Shown here: in pieces, positions 17,185 through 26,557 of the stretch | Layout of the letters: each line of letters begins with the position of its first letter | How positions within the stretch are numbered: position 1 is the stretch's first letter | DNA from: Pyrodictium sp. | GTDB taxonomy: Archaea > Thermoproteota > Thermoprotei_A > Sulfolobales > Pyrodictiaceae | Assembly: GCA_013540595.1 (NCBI GenBank) | Contig: JABXKE010000002.1 | Span: 1,116,050 to 1,180,049, forward strand | Reading direction: 5' to 3' | Length of the DNA: 64,000 nucleotides | Made by a program: the position numbers and the translations under genes | Notes under the pieces: model-generated | The model's input: the letters and a program-made list of their open reading frames with translations, nothing else | What the model was told of the DNA's origin: nothing | Databases searched by the model: none

Positions 17185-17637
17185 TTATTCTAGCCCTTCT
17201 TTAATCTTAGTCTCAACAATAATATTCTCTATCCTTGTTATAGGGTATAATCCCTTCTCATCCTTCTCCAGTTTTTTGACCATATCCCATATATTGAGTA
17301 AAGCAACACTCACAGCAGTTAGTGCCTCCATTTCAACTCCTGTCCTTGCTATAGCTTTTACTGTGGCTCTACATCCAATATGCTCGTCATCTTCTATTTC
17401 ACAGTTAACAGTAACATTAGTCAGGTTTATAGGATGGCACATAGGTAATATTTCTGGTGTCTTCTTTGCGGCAAGAATACCTGCTATAGAAGCTACAGCT
17501 AGTGGGTCTCCTTTCTCAATTCTTCCAGCCCTGATTGCTTCAATGGTTTCTTTTCTTAGTCTTATTCTACCATATGCTGTAGACTCTCTGTACACTACAT
17601 CTTTTCTAGATATGTCTACCATGCGTGGCTTAGACAA
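17185..17637 (-). CDS. moaC: Cyclic pyranopterin monophosphate synthase
   Basis: A 150-residue MoaC, which with MoaA makes cyclic pyranopterin monophosphate from GTP in molybdenum/tungsten cofactor synthesis. The signature is complete: MVDISRKDVVYRESTAYG at the N-terminus, the active-site loop LPMCHPINLTNV at about 76, and GVEMEALTAVSVALLNIWDMVK near the C-terminus with the catalytic lysine. It lies tail to tail with rfcL. MoaA is not in the window. Confidence 0.94.
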   Translation of the reverse strand: MSKPRMVDISRKDVVYRESTAYGRIRLRKETIEAIRAGRIEKGDPLAVASIAGILAAKKTPEILPMCHPINLTNVTVNCEIEDDEHIGCRATVKAIARTGVEMEALTAVSVALLNIWDMVKKLEKDEKGLYPITRIENIIVETKIKEGLE

Positions 17638-17668
17638 GAGTTATCCACCACCATAATGACTTATTTTA

Positions 17669-18907
17669 TTAGCTTGGTTCCCCCTTCTTAATCTCTATTA
17701 TTTCTTGTATGAACTTCTCTAAAGCCTCAAGAGGCCCTAGACTCACTCCTACGAGTGTACTCTTACCACGATATCCCTTCCCTGAGAGCCTAGCATCTAT
17801 TACTCCTCTCCTCTTAAGGTCGTTTACGTATTCGTAAATTTGTGTATGTCTTCTTGGTGTCTCCTTGTATTCTTCACAAATATTACGGTACTCCTCCTCG
17901 ACCTCGCCAATCCTTACATAGGCTTCATTCTTTTGTCGAAGTAGTCTAACTATAGCAAGTAATAACAGTAGCTCGTGGAGAGGAAGGTGGCGTATAACAT
18001 CGTTTATCATTATTGAAAGGTTTGGATTAGCATGTGTAAATGCCCTCCTCACATGATCTATTGTAACACGTTGTGCTCCCTCCTTATCTGCCTCTGTTCC
18101 AGCCAACATTAAGACTTCAAGAGCTAGCCGTGCGTTGCCGCTTCCACCGTTGTCAACGCCTATGAGGTCAGCAATATACTCCAATACTTTGTCGTCAACA
18201 GTGCCTTCATAGAAGGCTTCTTGGCTTCTATACTTGAGTATGTCGTAGAGTTCAGATGATGTATATGGCTTAAAGTGTATGACATTCCTAACAATATAGC
18301 TCTCTGTTGCTGAGTCAAGTCTGCCTAAGCTCGTTAGGCTCCTAGTTATGAATATGAAGTTTATTCGTTTAGCTAAGTTGGGATACTCATCGTAAGTTCT
18401 TACTAGAAAGTATACAGAGTCGTTTCCGGCCACTTCGATAAAGTAGTCAAACTCGTCAAGGGTTACAATAACGTACATGTCTCTATTCTCCAGTTGCTTC
18501 ATTATTATCTTATACATTTCTTGTGCTGAAAGACCACGTGGGGGAACAGGTATTCTGAGTTGACGAGCAATCTCTTGTACGACAAGGTAGAGTGTCCGGT
18601 CTCTATGACAGTTGACATGGACATACTCTAGATTTATCCCACGCTGACGTGCTAGTGCTCTAAAGTCACTCCCAAATCTACGTGCAGTAGCCGTCTTACC
18701 CGTTCCAATACCTCCTACTAGTAGGACGCGCTGAGCTATTGAGCCAGGCTCTAGTAATATGTTTCGGAAGTATGCTGCTAGACTCTTTAGTTGCTCCTCT
18801 CTGTGCGGAAGATATGATGGTAAATGTTCTGGATATAGCTTTTCTTTACTCTTAAATACTGAAGGCCTCTCTAGGATACTTTCGATTATGTCACGTGCAG
18901 AAGGCAT
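17669..18907 (-). CDS. cdc6: Origin-binding initiator Orc1/Cdc6
   Basis: A 412-residue AAA+ initiator that recognises replication origins and recruits MCM. Walker A GGIGTGKTATA begins near residue 63, Walker B VIVTLDEFDYF lies near 143, sensor 1 IFITRSL follows, and the C-terminal winged-helix domain (about 300-400) is intact. Many archaeal origins adjoin a cdc6 gene, but its 55-base upstream gap contains no origin-like repeat. It lies in the same region as mcm, gins23, rfc and polB. Confidence 0.94.
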   Translation of the reverse strand: MPSARDIIESILERPSVFKSKEKLYPEHLPSYLPHREEQLKSLAAYFRNILLEPGSIAQRVLLVGGIGTGKTATARRFGSDFRALARQRGINLEYVHVNCHRDRTLYLVVQEIARQLRIPVPPRGLSAQEMYKIIMKQLENRDMYVIVTLDEFDYFIEVAGNDSVYFLVRTYDEYPNLAKRINFIFITRSLTSLGRLDSATESYIVRNVIHFKPYTSSELYDILKYRSQEAFYEGTVDDKVLEYIADLIGVDNGGSGNARLALEVLMLAGTEADKEGAQRVTIDHVRRAFTHANPNLSIMINDVIRHLPLHELLLLLAIVRLLRQKNEAYVRIGEVEEEYRNICEEYKETPRRHTQIYEYVNDLKRRGVIDARLSGKGYRGKSTLVGVSLGPLEALEKFIQEIIEIKKGEPS

Positions 18908-18962
18908 ACTTTCGCCCTACCCAACTAAAAGGTCGTATAGTAATACTACTAATAGTTTAGCG

Positions 18963-19538
18963 CTACTCCCTCAATCCCGTATTAAGCCTCTTTAACCTCC
19001 AATAACGTAGCCTATCAGAACCTTCAAGGATGAGTCCAATTACTATACCATGCCTACTATCTTCTACTCTGAGAGCATTACTAGACCTGCGGAGTACACG
19101 AATACCATTATTAGCTATGATATTAGAGATTAGATTTGTAAGCGACTTATTGTCATGACTAGTCTTTATATAGTAATTCCTTTTTCTAGCCTCAACATTA
19201 ACACTGTCTACACCTTTAGCTCTTACAAACTCTGCTAGTCTAGCAGCAAAAACCTCTATATCGCGCTTATTGAGTATAATAGTATTGTAGACCATGTCAA
19301 CCGGGATTATGCGCTCTACATAGGCTGGAGGCTCTTGGACAATTAACATAAACACCTTGCTTGGCTTAAGTACTGAGGAATATACATAAAGCAAAGGATA
19401 TACTTCGTCAACGTCTATGCATACATCCCTATCGTAAGCATAGAGTGCATCCCCTAACTCCTCAATTGCACGAGGAACACTCCAGGGCTTACATGTAGCC
19501 AGTAAAACCAGGCTTTCAATCCTCTTTTCACACTGCAT
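18963..19538 (-). CDS. THUMP-like RNA-binding protein
   Basis: A 191-residue protein with an N-terminal domain (LVLLATCKPWSVPRAIEELGDALY) and a middle part (ARLAEFVRAKGVDSVNVEARKRNYYIKTSHDN) that resemble THUMP domains of tRNA-modifying proteins, notably the Tan1 family that assists N4-acetylcytidine formation. No catalytic domain is fused. The cytosolic RNA-binding role is inferred. It lies upstream of cdc6 on the same strand. Confidence 0.6.
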   Translation of the reverse strand: MQCEKRIESLVLLATCKPWSVPRAIEELGDALYAYDRDVCIDVDEVYPLLYVYSSVLKPSKVFMLIVQEPPAYVERIIPVDMVYNTIILNKRDIEVFAARLAEFVRAKGVDSVNVEARKRNYYIKTSHDNKSLTNLISNIIANNGIRVLRRSSNALRVEDSRHGIVIGLILEGSDRLRYWRLKRLNTGLRE

Positions 19539-19564
19539 AGGCTAGAAACCCTATACACTAAGAC

Positions 19565-20905
19565 TTAGAAAAGAGGGTTATTTTCGAAGAGGCCTACTAG
19601 TCCTCTGTAGGCATACTTACCAGCATAAACTGCTGCCCCTGCAGCTTGCTCCTCAATACGTAGAAGCTCATTATACTTTGCTGTTCTCTCTCCCCTTGCT
19701 GGTGCACCAGTCTTTATCAAGCCCGTGGCAAGCCCCACAGCTATGTGTGATATTGTAGTGTCCTCTGTTTCACCACTCCTATGACTAACTATAACTCTCA
19801 AACCATTATAGAGGGCTGCACGGGTTAAATCAATGGCCTCTGTTAATGTACCCACTTGGTTAACTTTCATGAGGACAGCATTGGTCGCCCTCTTCTCTAT
19901 ACCCCTCTTGAGTCTAGATATGTTAGTTACGTAGAGGTCGTCACCTACTATGAGAATGTCCTTGCCTATTCTACTTGTTAGCTTTGCATGCGAATCAAAG
20001 TCCTCCTCGTAGAAAGGATCTTCAATACTCAATACAGGATACTCGTTGACTAGGTCTACATAGTACTCCAATAAGGACTCTGGATCGTACCGAGATCCAT
20101 CAACAATGTACACATTGTTCTTTTCATCATAGAAATGAGAAGCAGCAGCATCAATAGCAAGACCAACATCAACACCCGGCTCATAGCCAGCGCTTTTTAT
20201 TGATTTAATCAACGCATCAAGAGCCTCCCGATTCTTCCTCATAGGCGGCGCATAGCCCCCCTCATCGCCTACATTTATGGCACCTGCACCGTAGGCATTC
20301 TTCAAGTACTCTTTAAGTCTGTAATAGACTTCAACAGCTATGCGCATAGCGTCTGCAAAGCTCTCAGCACTTAAGGGGACTATCATGAATTCTTGAAATG
20401 AAAGCTCGTTTCCAGCGTGTGCGCCGCCATTAATAATGTTCATTAATGGGGCTGGCAGAAGTACTGTTGAAGCCGAACCACCCAGATAGGCATAGAGGGG
20501 TAAGCCAGCAGTAGCAGCTGCAGCTTTAGCGTTGGCTAGCGAAGTTGCTACAATAGCGTTTGCCCCAAGCTTAGACTTGTTTGGTGTTCCATCTAGGCGG
20601 CACATTATGCTATCAACTAATCTCTGCTTCCTAGAATCAACGCCTCTGAGGTGTGGCGCAATGATATTATTCACGTTAAAAACAGCTACACCAACACCTT
20701 TACCATGAAATTTTGTGCCTCCATCTCTAACCTCTACCGCTTCATGCCTGCCTTTTGAGGCACCAGCTGGCGCCGCAGCCCTGCCAACCCCTCCACCGCG
20801 TGTAATAACCTCAACCTCAACAGTTGGATTACCTCGTGAATCAAGTATCCAACGAGCACGTACATCCTCAATTATGAACTTGTCAGTGTAGAGGCTTTCT
20901 ATCAT
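19565..20905 (-). CDS. eno: Enolase
   Basis: A 446-residue enolase interconverting 2-phosphoglycerate and phosphoenolpyruvate. The open frame runs 67 codons further upstream, but that extension is Ser/Thr-rich and opposes the TrkA gene. I place the start at ATG 20905 (MIESLYTDKF), directly before the conserved IEDVRARWILDSRGNPTVEVE. Metal-binding and catalytic blocks are present: LSIEDPFYEEDFD, IVGDDLYVTN, MKVNQVGTLTEA, and ISHRSGETEDT. Divergent from trkA. Confidence 0.95.
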   Translation of the reverse strand: MIESLYTDKFIIEDVRARWILDSRGNPTVEVEVITRGGGVGRAAAPAGASKGRHEAVEVRDGGTKFHGKGVGVAVFNVNNIIAPHLRGVDSRKQRLVDSIMCRLDGTPNKSKLGANAIVATSLANAKAAAATAGLPLYAYLGGSASTVLLPAPLMNIINGGAHAGNELSFQEFMIVPLSAESFADAMRIAVEVYYRLKEYLKNAYGAGAINVGDEGGYAPPMRKNREALDALIKSIKSAGYEPGVDVGLAIDAAASHFYDEKNNVYIVDGSRYDPESLLEYYVDLVNEYPVLSIEDPFYEEDFDSHAKLTSRIGKDILIVGDDLYVTNISRLKRGIEKRATNAVLMKVNQVGTLTEAIDLTRAALYNGLRVIVSHRSGETEDTTISHIAVGLATGLIKTGAPARGERTAKYNELLRIEEQAAGAAVYAGKYAYRGLVGLFENNPLF

Positions 20906-20948
20906 TTTAAACACCCAACATTGTAGTAGTAGGACGGGGGCAGAATAA

Positions 20949-21608
20949 ATGCGGATAGTAATTATAGGTGCAGGAAAGCTAGGCTCTATACTAGCACGAG
21001 AATTATCAGAAAAAGGACATGAGGTCATAGTGATAGATGTTGATGAGCAGAAAGCAAAGCAGGTTGCTGAAGAGGCTGACGTCGCTGCATATGTAAGAGA
21101 CGCCACTGACCCAGCAGTTTACGATGAAATAGGTCTTCAGACCGCAGATGTGCTAGTAGCTGTTACTGGTAAAGACGAAGTTAACTTGTTTGCTGCATTA
21201 ATAGCAAGAGAATATGGTGTTCCACGAGTAATAGCGAAGGTGCGTGATAGCAAGGTTGCACAAATAATGAATCGCGTAGGGTTGACAGAAAGCGTGATCG
21301 TTGAACCACAAGTAACAGCTTCACTCATAAAGGGCATTATTGAAGGAAAGTATAGCGTTGTAGAGCTAGTCCCAGCCTTCATAGGGGGCTTCAAGCTTGT
21401 AACCATAACGGTGACTGAGGGCAGTAGTGCTGAAGGTCAGTTACTAGAAGAGATTAAGTATCCTAGGGAAGGCGTAAAAATACTAGCCATATATGATGGC
21501 GAACAATTCCTTGACCCAGCAGAGGTTGTTCGCTTACAGGCTGGCTACCAGGTAATAGCCCTTGTAAGAGAGGACCTAATAGATGAGTTCCTTGAGTCCT
21601 TTAGGTAG
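20949..21608 (+). CDS. trkA: TrkA-family K+ channel/transporter regulator
   Basis: A 219-residue RCK protein. The N-terminal Rossmann domain (TrkA_N) begins with VIIGAGKLGSILAREL and an acidic end to beta-2 (VIDVDEQ), fitting NAD(H) or adenine-nucleotide binding. A TrkA_C domain (about 135-215) follows. Such proteins gate Trk/Ktr-type K+ uptake at the membrane. No membrane subunit is adjacent, but an MscS-like channel gene follows on the same strand after 70 bases. Confidence 0.88.
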   Translation: MRIVIIGAGKLGSILARELSEKGHEVIVIDVDEQKAKQVAEEADVAAYVRDATDPAVYDEIGLQTADVLVAVTGKDEVNLFAALIAREYGVPRVIAKVRDSKVAQIMNRVGLTESVIVEPQVTASLIKGIIEGKYSVVELVPAFIGGFKLVTITVTEGSSAEGQLLEEIKYPREGVKILAIYDGEQFLDPAEVVRLQAGYQVIALVREDLIDEFLESFR

Positions 21609-21678
21609 TAGAGGTTAAGAAAGATAAAGGTAGCCTTCACTTTAACCGTGCCGGAGTCTGTGGGCAAGGGCGGGAAGC

Positions 21679-22482
21679 TTGACGATAAATTCAACTATAG
21701 AGATTGCTGGTGTAAAGGTTTCATTAAAACCATTTGTTGAAGTAGCGATTACACTAATAATAGCATACATAATACTCATTATGATAAAAGCTTTCCTGGG
21801 TCAACTAAAGCGTAGAGAAGTTATTTCAAGCTTGGTGGCAGAGCAGGTATACAGACTTGCCAGCCTAGCGATTTACAGTGTGACACTAGTACTAGTCATA
21901 TATTTCTTCACAAGTATCCAAGCAATATTCTACGTTATACTAGCAGTCCTTGTAGCAGTACTACTATCAAACTGGCATGCAATAGCCAACTTAGCCGCGT
22001 ACTACATTATCTTATTATCACGTGAACTTTACAAGTCTTCACAGATGATTGAGATGCCGACACTAGGCGTAAAGGGGAAAATTAATAAGCTAACACCGTT
22101 TGTGACTGAGATCAAGTCAAGTAACAACACCATCATACATGTGCCAAACTATAAGTTCCTAACTGAGCCAGTAATAAAGTACTCAACGACATATAGTACT
22201 GTATCAGTAACAGTTGAAGTGGATATACCTAGCTCCGAAGACACTCTAAAGACTCTCCGCGAGCTAGAAGCACAAGTGAAGAAGTCTGTAGAACAGTCAC
22301 GGGCAGCTGTAAGGCCTCAAGAAGTCTCTATAGAACTCATAAAAGTAAAAGACAAGCGTGCGTTGTTTAGAATAAAGATACCTGTATCGGGCCCAGCTCC
22401 ACGCCCGTCAACAGTAAACATAATAATGATGCATGTATACAATGGACTCAAAGACTTAAACCCATTAATACGGCTCGAATAG
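21679..22482 (+). CDS. MscS-like small-conductance channel
   Basis: A 267-residue membrane protein. Three or four hydrophobic segments fill the first 120 residues (for example VAITLIIAYIILIMIKAF and VILAVLVAVLLSNWHAIANLAAY), followed by the MscS beta domain (GVKGKINKLTPFVTEIKSSN and TIIHVPNYKFLTEPVIKYS) and a cytoplasmic alpha/beta end. This is the layout of MscS channels that release solutes under hypo-osmotic stress. It starts at TTG 21679 behind GGGCGGG. Adjacency to trkA suggests an ion-homeostasis pair. Confidence 0.75.
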   Translation: MTINSTIEIAGVKVSLKPFVEVAITLIIAYIILIMIKAFLGQLKRREVISSLVAEQVYRLASLAIYSVTLVLVIYFFTSIQAIFYVILAVLVAVLLSNWHAIANLAAYYIILLSRELYKSSQMIEMPTLGVKGKINKLTPFVTEIKSSNNTIIHVPNYKFLTEPVIKYSTTYSTVSVTVEVDIPSSEDTLKTLRELEAQVKKSVEQSRAAVRPQEVSIELIKVKDKRALFRIKIPVSGPAPRPSTVNIIMMHVYNGLKDLNPLIRLE

Positions 22483-22548
22483 CTCTACTTTCATAGAAAC
22501 CCGGATCCAATACGAGGAATCTAATGAGCAGCTTGAGAGGTGGGCCAT

Positions 22549-22860
22549 ATGCCAAAAAGAACGCGTGACCCCTTTATATGCCCACGGTGCGGAACAAGGG
22601 TTGAGCCAAGCAAAACATGGCAACTAGTGTCACCATTCCCAGACTCCAAGGGGAGAATAACAATAACAGTCATGGGGAGTTTTGTATGTCCAGAGTGCGG
22701 ACACAAGTGGCGAGGCGTGGTTTCAAAACTTAAGGTTGGTGGCGAAGAAGTAGAGCTTGAGACTGGTTCGGGCAGAAAAGCAAAACTAGGTGCAGAAAAG
22801 AAGGAAGAAAAACGTGAAGGTGTAATATTTGAGATAGATATAGATGAAGATGAAGAGTAA
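22549..22860 (+). CDS. Two-CxxC zinc-ribbon protein
   Basis: A 103-residue protein starting at ATG 22549 (MPKRTRDPFICPRCG). Two zinc knuckles, CPRCG (about residues 12-16) and CPECG (about 48-52), form one zinc ribbon, with an intervening beta hairpin (GRITITVMGSFV). The C-terminus is Lys/Glu-rich and ends in a strongly acidic tail. The design resembles archaeal transcription- or chromatin-associated zinc-ribbon proteins. The family is not identified further. It precedes the signal peptidase gene. Confidence 0.7.
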   Translation: MPKRTRDPFICPRCGTRVEPSKTWQLVSPFPDSKGRITITVMGSFVCPECGHKWRGVVSKLKVGGEEVELETGSGRKAKLGAEKKEEKREGVIFEIDIDEDEE

Positions 22861-22938
22861 GAATGTATGCTAAGAAGGTTTTTAATGGTATACTACACTT
22901 TGGCCACGTCCTAAGTTCAGAATCTAGGGTGTCTAAGC

Positions 22939-23397
22939 GTGGAGAAACTAATGACTAGAAAGAATGCTTCACTCATTGCAGCTGTAGGAGTACTCGTTGT
23001 AGTAGTATTCGTAGCTTGGAAACTAATGTCGTCAACGCCACTGATAGTAGTTGAAGGTATAAGCATGCTACCAACACTATACACAGGAGATATTGTAGTA
23101 GTCTACAAGCCTAGCCCCGAGGAAATTAAGACAGGAGATATCATTGTATACAAGAGTCCTATACATAATAAGTTGGTCATACATAGGATCATCAAGATAG
23201 TGAGGTGTGAAACTGGGTACTGTTACATAACTAAAGGCGATAACAACTTAAAGGCGGACAATGAAATAGGCCTCCAGCCCCGTTATGGTATCGATTACGA
23301 GCACATAGTAGGAGTAGTGCTTGGCATACGTGTGGGTAATATAACAGCACCAATACGTATTCCATACCTAGGCTTACTCACGATACTCTTCCGTTAG
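22939..23397 (+). CDS. Signal peptidase I, archaeal S26 type
   Basis: A 152-residue membrane peptidase that removes secretory signal peptides. A single N-terminal membrane helix (about 10-30) is followed by box B with the nucleophilic serine (EGISMLPTL, Ser at about 42), then VIHRI with the histidine that replaces the bacterial lysine, and TKGDNN with the catalytic aspartate. The Ser/His/Asp set is typical of archaeal and ER enzymes. It starts at GTG 22939. It overlaps the convergent topoisomerase gene by 24 bases. Confidence 0.9.
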   Translation: MEKLMTRKNASLIAAVGVLVVVVFVAWKLMSSTPLIVVEGISMLPTLYTGDIVVVYKPSPEEIKTGDIIVYKSPIHNKLVIHRIIKIVRCETGYCYITKGDNNLKADNEIGLQPRYGIDYEHIVGVVLGIRVGNITAPIRIPYLGLLTILFR

Positions 23398-25479
23398 ACT
23401 GTTCTTGAGTTCATACCTAATAACATCTCTAATAAGTTGCCCTGTTACACGCAGCTTATCAATCTTCTTTAAGTATTCTACATAGCTTACCTTCTCGCCT
23501 CGCTTGAGCCACTCCTGAAATCCCTCTCTAAGCCTCCTAAGTGCATCGTAGTGGTAGCTACAAAGCCCATCAGCAAATACTTGACGACCACAAATGAGGC
23601 ACTTCTCAGCTGGCTCTAAAACACCTAGAGACTGTGCTATATCTATACCGGCTTTCTTCATTGCAGTCCTTTTATACTCTTCAAGCATCTTTCTCAGTAC
23701 GATCTTAGCCTCAGCTAGAACTTCTTCACGTCGCGTACGCCCACTCATTATATCCACTAGTCTCTGCTCAAAGTACCTGGTCAAACTAACGCTTACTATT
23801 TCGGGAAAATACTTCCTAAGAATTCTCACCAATGAAACACCGAGATCTGTAGCATAAACATATTTACCCTTCTCTATAAGATAGCCTCTCTTAAAGAGTA
23901 GCTCAACTATTCGAGCTCTAGTAGCCTCTGTGCCTAGCCCCTGTCTCTCCATCCACTTTACAAGTTCAATCTTGGTATAAGGAGATGGAGGTTCAGAGAA
24001 TCTAGTCCTTACTGATAGCTTAAAAGGCACCTTCTCGCCCTTAACAAATAGCGGCAACTTTTTCTCTTCGACTCTCACATAGGGCCTATACACTTCCATC
24101 CAGCCCCTATCAATGATTCTTTCCCCTGTAACAGCTAGTATGTAGCCCCCTGGTAGTTCGAAGAAAACCTTCTCGTAGTTTAGTACTGCTGGTGTAGCCA
24201 TAGACGCCAAGAACCTCCTAACTATAAGATCATAAATTCTTTGCTTAGGTTTTGGCATAGGTCCCTGTGGAAGCTCACCTGTGGGATGTATCGCTGGGTG
24301 CGCAGGGTCGTCCTTAGGGCCGTTGCGTGGGCGTGGGTTTGGCGTTCTTGATAGAATATATTTAACAAGTGCGCTATACGGCTCTACTCTAGATAAACTA
24401 TCTAGTATTGGTCTAACATCTATTGTAGCTGGTATCTTCTGGCTATTCGTACGTGGATAACTAATAAGGCCTTCGAGGTAAAGTTCTTCGGCTATCCTCT
24501 GCGTGTAGTAGGGGCTGTAACCGAATAGTCTTGCTGCCTCAGACTGGAGATCGCCTAGGTTAAACGGGTATGGTGGGTTTATATGTTTTCGCTCATAAAC
24601 CTTTCGTACAACAATAGCATAGCCTCTGCGGCCTATCACCCTAGCTGCTTTAAGAGCGCTCTCTTTGTTCTCGAAAGTACTCAGCGTTGATGTGCTCTTC
24701 CAACCATCTTTTTCTAGTGTTACTACAAGAGCATAGGAGGGTAAGGGCACAAACAATTTTCTTGCTAAGTCTCTATCAACAGCTTCGGCCAAGGTTGGGG
24801 ATTGTACTCTGCCAGCACTTAAAACTACATGTCTACCCGTTACGCTGCGTACAGCATCCATAAGTGCACGGCTAATATTGATTCCCCATATCCAGTCAAG
24901 TTCGTGACGTGCAAGACCAGCCTCTACCATTTCATAGTCTACACGTTGAAGCCTAGAAAATGCTAAGCGTATGTCTCTACGTGTCAATGCACTAAACTTT
25001 ACTCTATAAGCCCTCTTTTCGTCGCCTAGAAATTTGATTATAAGATAGCCTATAACACTTCCCTCAATGTCATAGTCGCATGCATTAATGAATGCTCTAG
25101 CCCTCCGTGAGAGGTCCTTCAATGTTTCATAGTACGGCCTAGTATACTTTGACTCCTCATCTATCTCCCAAAGAGGTTTCCACACATAGTCGAAAACAGG
25201 GAAACTCCGTAACTCTGTGTGAAGCCCAAATAAGTGCCCGGCAGCCGGTGCAATAATGTAGGTCTCATTATTGTATCTAACAACCCAGTACGGTACTCCA
25301 CTTCGGTGTCTACAAATGTATGGCCTAGAACCGTCAGTTAGGCTTAAAGCTATCCTAGAAGCGGCCTTTGGCTTTTCAGCAATCACAAGTGTGTAGTAAG
25401 TTGGTCTGCATTGAGTAGAACCTAAGGCTGTTACACGGTGTTTTCTCTTCTTGACCCTGCTCCACGCTGTATGGCGCAT
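23374..25479 (-). CDS. topA: DNA topoisomerase IA (archaeal TopA/Topo III type)
   Basis: A 701-residue type IA topoisomerase that relaxes or decatenates DNA by cutting one strand. The Toprim start (YYTLVIAEKPKAASRIA) lies near residue 30, the Toprim acidic motif (NACDYDIEGSVIG) near 115, and the active-site tyrosine is in EGLISYPRTNS near 335. A C-terminal zinc knuckle (CLICGRQVF, then C and H) is near 645. There is no helicase domain, so it is not reverse gyrase. It marks the end of the left core block; the G+C-rich island begins about 140 bases beyond its start. Confidence 0.93.
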   Translation of the reverse strand: MRHTAWSRVKKRKHRVTALGSTQCRPTYYTLVIAEKPKAASRIALSLTDGSRPYICRHRSGVPYWVVRYNNETYIIAPAAGHLFGLHTELRSFPVFDYVWKPLWEIDEESKYTRPYYETLKDLSRRARAFINACDYDIEGSVIGYLIIKFLGDEKRAYRVKFSALTRRDIRLAFSRLQRVDYEMVEAGLARHELDWIWGINISRALMDAVRSVTGRHVVLSAGRVQSPTLAEAVDRDLARKLFVPLPSYALVVTLEKDGWKSTSTLSTFENKESALKAARVIGRRGYAIVVRKVYERKHINPPYPFNLGDLQSEAARLFGYSPYYTQRIAEELYLEGLISYPRTNSQKIPATIDVRPILDSLSRVEPYSALVKYILSRTPNPRPRNGPKDDPAHPAIHPTGELPQGPMPKPKQRIYDLIVRRFLASMATPAVLNYEKVFFELPGGYILAVTGERIIDRGWMEVYRPYVRVEEKKLPLFVKGEKVPFKLSVRTRFSEPPSPYTKIELVKWMERQGLGTEATRARIVELLFKRGYLIEKGKYVYATDLGVSLVRILRKYFPEIVSVSLTRYFEQRLVDIMSGRTRREEVLAEAKIVLRKMLEEYKRTAMKKAGIDIAQSLGVLEPAEKCLICGRQVFADGLCSYHYDALRRLREGFQEWLKRGEKVSYVEYLKKIDKLRVTGQLIRDVIRYELKNSLTEEYRE

Positions 25480-25623
25480 ACCACTAACTTCCTCTGCACG
25501 TTTAAACCATGTGTTACTAGCTCTCAGTAAGAAAAGCTAAACAATATGAGGTAACAAGCAAATACGTTTCTTGCACTACACAAAACTACCATGTGTGTTT
25601 ATGCAATTAAGAAATAAGGGCGA

Positions 25624-26132
25624 TTAATGTATTCTTGGCCTCATCTTGTCAAGCTTGATAAGCCATTCTACAGGTATGGCTTGTATATCGCCTGCACGCG
25701 TATACCTAATTATTGTCATTGGCAGAATGCCTCTTTCAAGCTCGAGCTTAGCATCATGAAGCCGGTCCACGTTCTCATAGTCTCTATGTGACCCATGATA
25801 GCTACCGAGAATGGATCGTAGGGGTAGCGCTTCGCTATCTCCATCCACGGACCTGCATCGTCCCATACTATCACCGGATAGCGGATTCCCTGCTTTAGAG
25901 CGGTGTCCACCTTCTCCTGCAGCTCCATTGGCGTGAATATGAGAAGGTCAAAGACCCTATCCCAGTCCTGGAGGAGCTCGTAGGCTATCTTCAGTGCTAG
26001 GGTGGATTTCCCGCTTCCCAGCGGTCCCTCTATCACCAGAAGGAACGCATTCTGTCTGGCTACCCCCTCTATGCAGAAGCGCTTGGCAAGCTTTCGCCTA
26101 ATCTTTTCACACATGTTCTTAGAATTCTCCAA
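25624..26132 (-). CDS. P-loop ATPase of the island, apparently frameshifted
   Basis: The first frame (26132 to 25716, 138 aa) has Walker A EGPLGSGKSTLA at about residue 35 and Walker B PVIVWDDAG at about 92. It ends abruptly in SSLKEAFCQ. A second frame carries on from the same point (ERGILPMTIIRYTRAGDIQAI...) to 25624 and reads as the natural C-terminus. Joining them gives about 165 residues. The overlap near 25,740 suggests a single-base indel, a sequencing error or programmed shifting. Small ATPases of this kind occur in archaeal viruses and plasmids, where packaging or assembly roles are proposed; here that is inference. Confidence 0.6.
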
Positions 26133-26157
26133 TAGGGGTCCCCCTATATAAGAGGCC

Positions 26158-26553
26158 TTACCAGCTCTCCTCCTCCACCTTCCTTATCCTGGAGAGCTGC
26201 ACGTTCTGCAGTATGCGCCATGCTTTGCCGGCCACTATTGATAGCACCTCCTTGACTCCGTGCCGCTTCTTGGCCCTCTTGAGTAACAGGTAGTTGTAGA
26301 TGAACCTCTTCAGTGTCGGGTCGGGAATCGTATCTGCTATAGTCTTTAGCATTGCTATGGTGCGGATCTCCTTCTCCGATAGCTCCGACAACGTGATGAC
26401 AGCTTTACCGCGGGGCATCGTCAGCATCTTCACGGCTATCCTTTGGGCTCCGAAGAGGTCCTTGTCCTCGCCAAAGTCAAATTCTTCATCTATGTCGACA
26501 TCGAAGACAAGGGGGTCTTCCTCTGCTGCTTCGTGCTTAGGCTTCTTGGGCAT
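26158..26553 (-). CDS. Hypothetical island protein, acidic N-terminus
   Basis: A 131-residue soluble protein. The first 40 residues are very acidic (EEDPLVFDVDIDEEFDFGEDKD), followed by a helical, basic region with LSELSEKEIRTIAMLKTIAD and a C-terminal Lys/Arg-rich segment. No membrane segment. It sits between the ATPase (25-base gap) and the bitopic membrane protein (4-base gap), so the three form one transcription unit. It could be an adaptor for the ATPase. The family is not recognised. Confidence 0.65.
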   Translation of the reverse strand: MPKKPKHEAAEEDPLVFDVDIDEEFDFGEDKDLFGAQRIAVKMLTMPRGKAVITLSELSEKEIRTIAMLKTIADTIPDPTLKRFIYNYLLLKRAKKRHGVKEVLSIVAGKAWRILQNVQLSRIRKVEEESW

Positions 26554-26557
26554 ATCA

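Noticed and set aside
20906-21106. 67-codon N-terminal extension of enolase
   Set aside because: It is Ser/Thr-rich, antisense to the conserved start of the TrkA-like gene, and absent from the enolase family; the ATG at 20905 sits directly before the conserved domain.
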